A stretch of 64,000 nt of DNA from Streptomyces solicavernae (GTDB lineage Bacteria > Actinomycetota > Actinomycetes > Streptomycetales > Streptomycetaceae), in assembly GCF_029968095.1 (NCBI RefSeq), contig NZ_JASCIR010000001.1:124001-188000 (forward strand), read 5' to 3'. The position numbers were made by a program, and so were the translations under genes. A model generated the notes under the pieces. The model searched no databases and had not been told where the DNA came from. It saw nothing but the letters and a program-made list of their open reading frames with translations. This document shows positions 58,883-64,000 of the stretch, piece by piece; positions within the stretch are counted from its first letter, which is position 1, and every line of letters begins with the position of its first letter.

Positions 58883-58952
58883 GGTCCGGGTCGTTACTCA
58901 TGATTCAAGGTTCGGGTCGTTACTCATGATTCAAGGTCCGGGTCGTTACTCA
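58883..58952. repeat. 26-bp tandem repeat over the moeA stop (2.7 copies)
   Basis: Units at 58883-58908 and 58909-58934, beginning GGTCCGGGTCGTTACTCATG, plus a partial copy to 58952. The last residues of MoeA (SNDPDLES) and its TGA (58924-58926) are encoded by the repeat, and the stop region recurs downstream. Confidence 0.92.
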
Positions 58953-60672
58953 GGGGCGAGGACGGCAGCGTCCACGGCAGGTCGAGGATCTCCAGCTCCT
59001 GGCCGGGCTTCGCCCCGCCGGGCGGCACCACGGCAAGGCCGTCGGAGGCAGCGATCCCGCGCAGCATGGCCGGGCCGTTGTAGTGCAGCGGCTCGGCGAC
59101 CAACTGTGGCTCCGCACGCAACGCCACGGGTACCAGCCGTGTGTCGTGCGGATGCCCGTGGATCTCGTCCCTGGTGGGGGCGAGATACGGCACCGGCGCG
59201 ATCCGCCCGGAAAGCGTACGCAACACCGGTTCGGCCAGCGTCAGCAGCCCCGAGACCGCGGCGAGCGGATTGCCCGGCAGCCCCACGAAATGGCGACGCT
59301 CATCGAGCCGGGCGAGCAGCATCGGGTGTCCCGGCCGCACCTCCACACCGTCCACGAGCAGTTCGGCGCCGAGCGCCCGCAGCGTCGGATGCACATGGTC
59401 GACGGGGCCGGACGCGGTTCCTCCGGTCGTGACGACCAGCTCGGCCGGCGAATCCGCGACCGCCTCACGCAGCCTCTTCGCGTCGTCCCCGAGCCTGCGT
59501 ACGGCGATGACCTCGGCGCCGAGCGCCCGTAGCCAGGACGGCAGCATCGGGCCGAGCGCATCCCGGATCAGCCCCTCGCGCGGCAGGCCCTCGGTCAGCA
59601 ACTCGTCGCCCAGTACGAGGACTTCGACGCGCGGGCGTGGGACGACGAGCAGCGAGTCGTACCCCGCGGCGGCGGCGAGGCCGAGCACGGCGGGGGTCAC
59701 GGGGGTCTGTGCGGGCAGGAGCCGGTCGCCGCTGCGGCACTCCTGGCCGCGCGGGCGGATGTCCTGACCGTGCGTCACCTCCCGCTCGGCGTGCAGGCGG
59801 CCCTTGCTGTCCGTACGGCCGTGTTCGCTGCGGATGACCGCGGTGACCTCGCGGGGGATGCGGGCGCCGGTCGCGATCGGCATCGCCTCGCCGTCCGCGA
59901 GCACGTCCGCCCCGGCGCCCGGCTGCCCGGCCAGCACCCCTTCTTCCCGCACCTTCCAGGGCCCCGGTCCCGCGACCGCCCAGCCGTCCATCGCCGAGGT
60001 GTCGAACGACGGCAGGTCGGTCAGCGCGGTGAGCGGCGCGGCGAGGACCAGGCCGAGCGCCTGGTCGAGGGGGACGGGGGTGGGGGTGCGGTGCGGGGCG
60101 GAGTCGGCAGCTCGGGCGGCGACGGCTCGGGCTCGGGGCCAGGGGGTGCCTTGATGTCTGGCGTGTGGGGTGCCGGGGTGCGGGGGGCCGGGGTGCGGGG
60201 GGCCGGGGTGTGGGGTGCCGGGGTGCGGGGGGCCGGGGTGCGGGGTGCCGTGTGGGGCGTTGGCTCGGCGATTGCTGCCGTGTGGCTCGTTGGGGCGGCG
60301 ATCGCTGCCGTGTGGCTCATTGGCGCCGGGGCCGTGACGCTCTTCGGGCTGTCCGCCCTGCCCGTTGTCGTACCCGACCGACGCGTCTCTGACCAGGGCC
60401 AGGGCTTCGTCGACGTCCTGGTCGTGGTCGCGTTCGGTGGGGTCCGTGTGGCCGGTGGGGCCGGTGTGGCCAGTTGGTTCGGTGTGGCCAGTTGGTTCGG
60501 TGTGGCCAGTTGGTCCGGTGGGACCGGTGGGGCTCGTGGGGCTCGTGGGGCCGGTGTGGCCAGTTGGTTCGGTGGGTCCGGTGGGTCCGGTGGGTCCGGT
60601 GGGACCGGTGGATCCGGTGGGCGTCCGGTCGGTGGGTTTCGCGTCCCGGGTGCGGTCGCGGGGCCCAGTCAT
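58924..60672 (-). CDS. moeA: Molybdopterin molybdotransferase MoeA with collagen-like N-terminal region
   Basis: A 582-residue protein. Residues about 205-582 form a MoeA domain: [32 protein letters not shown], the MoCF-binding core VLVLGDELL and [15 protein letters not shown], and [12 protein letters not shown]. It inserts molybdate into adenylated molybdopterin. The first 200 residues are extraordinary: runs of (Gly-Pro-Thr)n such as [19 protein letters not shown], and of [14 protein letters not shown] and NEPHGSNRR, all from short DNA repeats (about 60140-60330 and 60430-60640). The ATG at 60672 overlaps the MobA-like gene by 4 bp, which supports the long N-terminus as translated, although a later start inside the repeats cannot be ruled out. 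Confidence 0.85.
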   Translation of the reverse strand: MTGPRDRTRDAKPTDRTPTGSTGPTGPTGPTGPTEPTGHTGPTSPTSPTGPTGPTGHTEPTGHTEPTGHTGPTGHTDPTERDHDQDVDEALALVRDASVGYDNGQGGQPEERHGPGANEPHGSDRRPNEPHGSNRRANAPHGTPHPGPPHPGTPHPGPPHPGPPHPGTPHARHQGTPWPRARAVAARAADSAPHRTPTPVPLDQALGLVLAAPLTALTDLPSFDTSAMDGWAVAGPGPWKVREEGVLAGQPGAGADVLADGEAMPIATGARIPREVTAVIRSEHGRTDSKGRLHAEREVTHGQDIRPRGQECRSGDRLLPAQTPVTPAVLGLAAAAGYDSLLVVPRPRVEVLVLGDELLTEGLPREGLIRDALGPMLPSWLRALGAEVIAVRRLGDDAKRLREAVADSPAELVVTTGGTASGPVDHVHPTLRALGAELLVDGVEVRPGHPMLLARLDERRHFVGLPGNPLAAVSGLLTLAEPVLRTLSGRIAPVPYLAPTRDEIHGHPHDTRLVPVALRAEPQLVAEPLHYNGPAMLRGIAASDGLAVVPPGGAKPGQELEILDLPWTLPSSPLSNDPDLES

Positions 60673-61700
60673 CCCGCGTCCGGTGCGGTGTCCGCGCCGA
60701 GGGTGCCGCCCGGCTGGTTGTCGGGCTTGGCGTGGGGCTCGGCGGCAGGCTCGGCCGGGACCGCCTTGTCCTCGGCCTTGTCCTCCGCCTTGTCCTCGTC
60801 GGCCCAGCGGGTGGCGAGCGCCGCGGCCTTGCGTGCCGCTTCGGCCACGGCTTCGGGCCCGCCTCCCGCGCGTGCCGCCGCGTACCCCACGAGGAACGTG
60901 GTCAGCGGCGCCGCCGGCCGGGCGACACCGTGGGCGGCATCGCGCGCGAGGTCCAACAGCTCGCCGGTGTCGACCTCCAGGTCGATGCCCAGCTCGTCCT
61001 TGACTGTGGTGATCCATTCATCCAGCACGTGCTCATGCTCCCTGATGCGTGCGCGGGCTTCGGCGATGTCCTCCCAGGTGTCGCAGTCGAACGCGGCACG
61101 GGAGTCGCCGGGTTCGGTGACCCTGGTGAGGGTGAGTCCGGCGGTGAGCCGCCGCAACGGCAGCCCGCCGAGCCCGCCGTGCTCCTCGGTCAGCCGCTGC
61201 ACGCCCCGGCGCAGCGCCGCCGCGCGGTACGCCGCCACCAGCGGCTGGTCGCGCCCGTCCCCGTCCACCAACAGCGCACCGTCCGCCCGTACGCGATCAG
61301 CCAGCACGCCGTCCGTCCCTACGTCGTGCGCCCGTACGCCGTGCGCCCGTACGCCGTCCGTCCGCTCCGTCGCCAAGGCGTCGAGCAGCAGTCGTAGGGT
61401 CCGCTCACCCAGGAAGGGCAGGTCGGCGGAGAGGACGAGCACCGTGTCCGCCGTGGTCCGGCTCAGCCCGGCGCCGAGCGCGGCCAACGGCCCGCCGCCG
61501 GGCGGGTCCTCGCGCGCCCACAGGACGGGGCGGGCGGTGGGCCTGGGCTCGGCGACGACCACGGTCGTGGCGGCGTCGGCGCAGGCGGCGAGGACACGGT
61601 CGAGGAGGGACCGGCCGCCTACGCGCACCCTTGGCTTGTCGGCGCCGCCCAGACGCCTGGCGGCGCCACCGGCGAGCACGACGGCGTCATACGAGGTCAT
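60669..61700 (-). CDS. MobA-like nucleotidyltransferase fused to a C-terminal helical domain
   Basis: A 343-residue protein. The N-terminal 200 residues are a molybdenum cofactor guanylyltransferase-type NTP transferase: [15 protein letters not shown] (nucleotide loop, 9-23), [10 protein letters not shown] (metal Asp) and DQPLVAAYR. The C-terminal part (about 235-305; [28 protein letters not shown]) matches the small DUF6457-type domain often fused to MobA in actinomycetes. A repeat-encoded insert [17 protein letters not shown] lies in the NTP transferase domain, and the tail has [12 protein letters not shown]. It is coupled to moeA by a 4-bp overlap, so both serve cofactor maturation. Confidence 0.85.
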   Translation of the reverse strand: MTSYDAVVLAGGAARRLGGADKPRVRVGGRSLLDRVLAACADAATTVVVAEPRPTARPVLWAREDPPGGGPLAALGAGLSRTTADTVLVLSADLPFLGERTLRLLLDALATERTDGVRAHGVRAHDVGTDGVLADRVRADGALLVDGDGRDQPLVAAYRAAALRRGVQRLTEEHGGLGGLPLRRLTAGLTLTRVTEPGDSRAAFDCDTWEDIAEARARIREHEHVLDEWITTVKDELGIDLEVDTGELLDLARDAAHGVARPAAPLTTFLVGYAAARAGGGPEAVAEAARKAAALATRWADEDKAEDKAEDKAVPAEPAAEPHAKPDNQPGGTLGADTAPDAG

Positions 61701-61803
61701 GCCCCGAGTATCGCCGCACCGGCGATCAATGCCACCCCCGTGAACGCCTGTCAGGCCCGTCAACGGAGGGGCATCCGTCACACCGGACCCGTGGGCCCCT
61801 GCC

Positions 61804-63426
61804 TCAGAGCGTGCGCAGCAGCACCGCCGGCTGTTCCACGCAGTCGGCGACGTACCGCAGGAAACCGCCCGCCGTGCCGCCGTCGCAGACGCGGTGGTCG
61901 AACGTGAGGGAGAGCTGGACCACCTGGCGTATCGCCAACTCGCCCTGGTGGACCCAGGGTTTGGGCGCGATGCGGCCCACGCCGAGCATCGCGGCCTCCG
62001 GGTGGTTGATGATCGGCGTCGAGCCGTCCACGCCGAACACGCCATAGTTGTTCAGCGTGAACGTGCCCCCGGTCAGCTCGGCCGGGGTCAGCGAGCCGGT
62101 CCGCGCCGCCTCCGTGAGCCGCCCGAACTCGGCGCTCAGCGACTCCGCGTCCCGCGCGTGCGCGTCCCGCACCACTGGTACGACCAGGCCCCGCTCGGTC
62201 TGCGCGGCGAAGCCGAGGTGCACCGCGTCCAGGCGGACGATCTCGCGGGCCTCCGGGTCGACCGTGGCGTTCAGCTCCGGGTAGCGGGCCAGGGCCGCCG
62301 TGCAGATGCGGGCGAGCAGCGCGATCACGGAGATCTTGTCCCCGGCGGCCGCGTTGCCGTTCATCGCCTTGCGGGCGTTCATCAGCTCCGTGGCGTCGGC
62401 GTCCACCCAGCAGGTCGCGTCGGGGATCTCGCGGCGGCTGCGGGACAGCTTGTCCGCGATGACCCCGCGCACCCCGCGCAGCGGCGTACGCGTCCGCCCC
62501 GGACCACCCGCGGCCGCCGCCCGCCCGGCCTTTTCCCGTACAGGCTCCACGCGCCCGGTCTCTTCCCGTACAGGCTCCGCGCCTACGGTCCCCGCGCGTG
62601 CCGGCTCCTCCCGTGCCGGCTCCTCCCGTGCCGGCTCCTCGCGTGCCGGCTCCTCGCGTGCCGTCTCCTGTTGCGCGGCGCGCTCGGCGGCACGCACCGC
62701 GTACTCCACGTCCGCTCGCAGGATCAGCCCGTCCGCCCCCGAGCCGGTCAACTCCCGCAGATCCAGGCTGTGTTCCTTTGCCAGGCGTCGTACGAGCGGG
62801 GAGATCACCGGGACCGGTCCGTCCGTGTCCCGCGCGGGCGGCGCCTGCCGCGACCGCTCCGGGGCGGACGCGCGGTCCTCCACGGACGCGCGGTCCTCCA
62901 CGGACGCGCGGTCCTCCGCGAGCGCGGGGCCCTCATCGGGCGCGGTGTCCTCGGCGCGCGTCGGCCGGTGCGCCGCCTTCGGCGCGGGCGCGTTTCCGGG
63001 GGTGCGTGCGCCCGGCCCGCCCACTGCCGTCGGGCCGGCGGCTCCCTGGGGCCGTACTCTGCGCCTCCGGGCCGGGGCAGCGCCCGTGCCGTACCCGACC
63101 AGGACGTTGCCCGACGAATCCGCCTTGTCCTCGGCGGCGGACGCCTCTGCGGCGGCGCCGTGCACACCGGAGTCCGCCTCCGCGCCCACCGCGACCGTCA
63201 CCAGCGGTGCCCCTACGGGGAGTTCCGTGCCCTCCTCGCCGAATCTGGCGGTGACCACGCCCGCGTACGGGCAGGGCACCTCGACCATCGCCTTGGCCGT
63301 CTCGACCTCGACCACCGGCTGGTCCACCGCGACCACGTCGCCCACGGACACCAGCCAGCGGACGATCTCGGCTTCCGTGAGCCCCTCGCCCAGGTCGGGC
63401 AGAGCGAACTCGAAGACCTGCGCCAT
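61804..63426 (-). CDS. bkdC: Second branched-chain 2-oxoacid dehydrogenase E2
   Basis: A 540-residue E2. The lipoyl domain has Lys45 in VETAKAMVEVP; the subunit-binding domain is near residues 215-250 (SPLVRRLAKEHSLDLRELTGSG); the acyltransferase domain ends in FDHRVCDGGTAGGFLRYV with the catalytic His. Its linkers are longer than those of the first copy and are built from repeats: EDRASV (18-bp units, about 62870-62925) and AREEP (15-bp units, about 62596-62670). The ATG at 63426 overlaps the E1 beta stop by one base. This is the distal gene of the second bkd operon. Confidence 0.92.
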   Translation of the reverse strand: MAQVFEFALPDLGEGLTEAEIVRWLVSVGDVVAVDQPVVEVETAKAMVEVPCPYAGVVTARFGEEGTELPVGAPLVTVAVGAEADSGVHGAAAEASAAEDKADSSGNVLVGYGTGAAPARRRRVRPQGAAGPTAVGGPGARTPGNAPAPKAAHRPTRAEDTAPDEGPALAEDRASVEDRASVEDRASAPERSRQAPPARDTDGPVPVISPLVRRLAKEHSLDLRELTGSGADGLILRADVEYAVRAAERAAQQETAREEPAREEPAREEPAREEPARAGTVGAEPVREETGRVEPVREKAGRAAAAGGPGRTRTPLRGVRGVIADKLSRSRREIPDATCWVDADATELMNARKAMNGNAAAGDKISVIALLARICTAALARYPELNATVDPEAREIVRLDAVHLGFAAQTERGLVVPVVRDAHARDAESLSAEFGRLTEAARTGSLTPAELTGGTFTLNNYGVFGVDGSTPIINHPEAAMLGVGRIAPKPWVHQGELAIRQVVQLSLTFDHRVCDGGTAGGFLRYVADCVEQPAVLLRTL

Positions 63427-64000
63427 CAGCTGTCCCCCTCCCACTGCAGCCTCGCCACTGCGTCCAGGATCCTGTCGACGCCGGGCAGATGGTGCCGTTC
63501 CAGCATCGGCGGCGGATACGGGATGTCGAAACCCGCCACCCTCAGCACGGGCGCCTCCAGGTGGTGGAAGCAGCGCTCCGTGACCCGCGCGGCGATCTCC
63601 GAGCCCGGGCCGCCGAACCCGCCCGATTCGTGCACCACGACCGCGCGGCCGGTCCTGCGCACCGAGTCGCAGACCGTCGCGTCGTCGAACGGCACCAGCG
63701 AGCGCAGGTCCACGACTTCGAGCTCCCATCCCTCCTCACGCGCGGCCTCCGCGGCCTCCAGACAGACCGGCACGGAGGGCCCGTACGTGATGAGCGTCGC
63801 GCTGCGGCCGGTGCGCCGCACCACGGCCCGGCCTATCGGTTCAACGGTCGCCGGAGCGTGAGGGTTCCAGGAATCCTTCGACCAGTACAGGCGCTTGGGC
63901 TCCAGGAACACCACCGGGTCGTCGGACGCGATCGAGGCGCGAAGGAGTCCGTACGCGTCGGCGACCGTGGCCGGCGTGACGACGTGCAGGCCCGGCGTCG
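63426..64000 (-). CDS. bkdB: Second branched-chain 2-oxoacid dehydrogenase E1 beta (partial)
   Basis: The gene runs off the right edge; only the last 190 or so codons are present. They include TPGLHVVTPATVADAYGLL, the conserved DDPVVFLEPKRLYW, and the C-terminal domain with VDLRSLVPFDDATV and VRRTGRAVVVHESG, closely resembling the intact copy at 47979-48959. The stop overlaps the E2 start (TGATG). E1 alpha should lie beyond 64000. Confidence 0.92.
   Translation of the reverse strand, partial: TPGLHVVTPATVADAYGLLRASIASDDPVVFLEPKRLYWSKDSWNPHAPATVEPIGRAVVRRTGRSATLITYGPSVPVCLEAAEAAREEGWELEVVDLRSLVPFDDATVCDSVRRTGRAVVVHESGGFGGPGSEIAARVTERCFHHLEAPVLRVAGFDIPYPPPMLERHHLPGVDRILDAVARLQWEGDS

Noticed and set aside
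59770..61743. 657-residue plus-strand frame with [13 protein letters not shown] repeats
   Set aside because: It is the complement of the moeA repeat region and MobA gene; moeA on the minus strand has a full conserved domain.
1..64000. Prophage, transposon or genomic island
   Set aside because: No integrase, transposase, phage structural gene, tRNA or attachment-like repeat was seen; gene content is typical of the Streptomyces core with one siderophore locus.

Overview
The window is a high-GC actinomycete chromosome segment, almost certainly Streptomyces. GC is about 70% or more, genes are packed tightly with many 4-bp ATGA/GTGA overlaps, GTG starts are common, and Streptomyces hallmark genes are present: snapalysin with its LysR activator, a mycothiol-type maleylpyruvate isomerase, a proteasome activator, and duplicated branched-chain 2-oxoacid dehydrogenase operons. 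Two perfect 14-bp parS sites (3517-3530 and 58825-58838) place it in the oriC-proximal core, where Streptomyces ParB sites cluster. I see no phage, IS, tRNA, rRNA or CRISPR.

Layout. 1-7.1 kb: a membrane protein, a divergent hydrolase/MocR-regulator pair with a direct-repeat operator, an endonuclease/exonuclease/phosphatase-family protein and a FUSC permease. 7.1-11.9 kb: the secreted protease snpA and its regulator snpR, each with a tandem-repeat array running over its stop codon, then a Tat-exported PhoX phosphatase preceded by a PHO box. 12-17.9 kb: a von Willebrand A protein with a Pro/Glu tail, metG, a RelE/Phd-type toxin-antitoxin pair between two near-identical hairpins, and aspS. 18-22 kb: a PAS/GAF/PP2C phosphatase, a small SseB-like protein and pirin.

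22-34.2 kb is the most distinctive region: an NRPS-independent siderophore locus on the minus strand. Six translationally coupled genes (ATP-grasp ligase, IucA/IucC synthetase, MFS exporter, IucA/IucC synthetase, fold-III PLP decarboxylase, HpcH/HpaI aldolase) follow the order of the Vibrio vibrioferrin genes pvsABCDE, with an SbnG-like aldolase added that could supply citrate. Upstream lie an iron-siderophore ABC importer (binding lipoprotein, ATPase, two permeases) and a promoter carrying a 17/19 match to the DmdR/IdeR iron box.

34.5-46.4 kb holds housekeeping and accessory enzymes: AI-2E permease, acyl-CoA dehydrogenase, M18 aminopeptidase, thioredoxin-NHL protein, LURP-one protein, nitrilase-family hydrolase, maleylpyruvate isomerase-like protein, a GntR-MFS pair and a DMT exporter. 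46.5-50.2 kb is the first bkdABC operon; the second is cut by the right edge (61.8-64 kb). Between them are an orphan NarL-type response regulator, a divergent pair of membrane Ser/Thr kinases, a Bpa proteasome activator, a small secreted protein, a quinone oxidoreductase, a K+-channel/RCK protein, and molybdenum-cofactor genes (MoeA with a collagen-like N-terminus and a MobA fusion).

A recurrent oddity is short tandem DNA repeats (10-32 bp units) at gene 3' ends, in at least six cases spanning the stop codon so that stop codons are repeated downstream.
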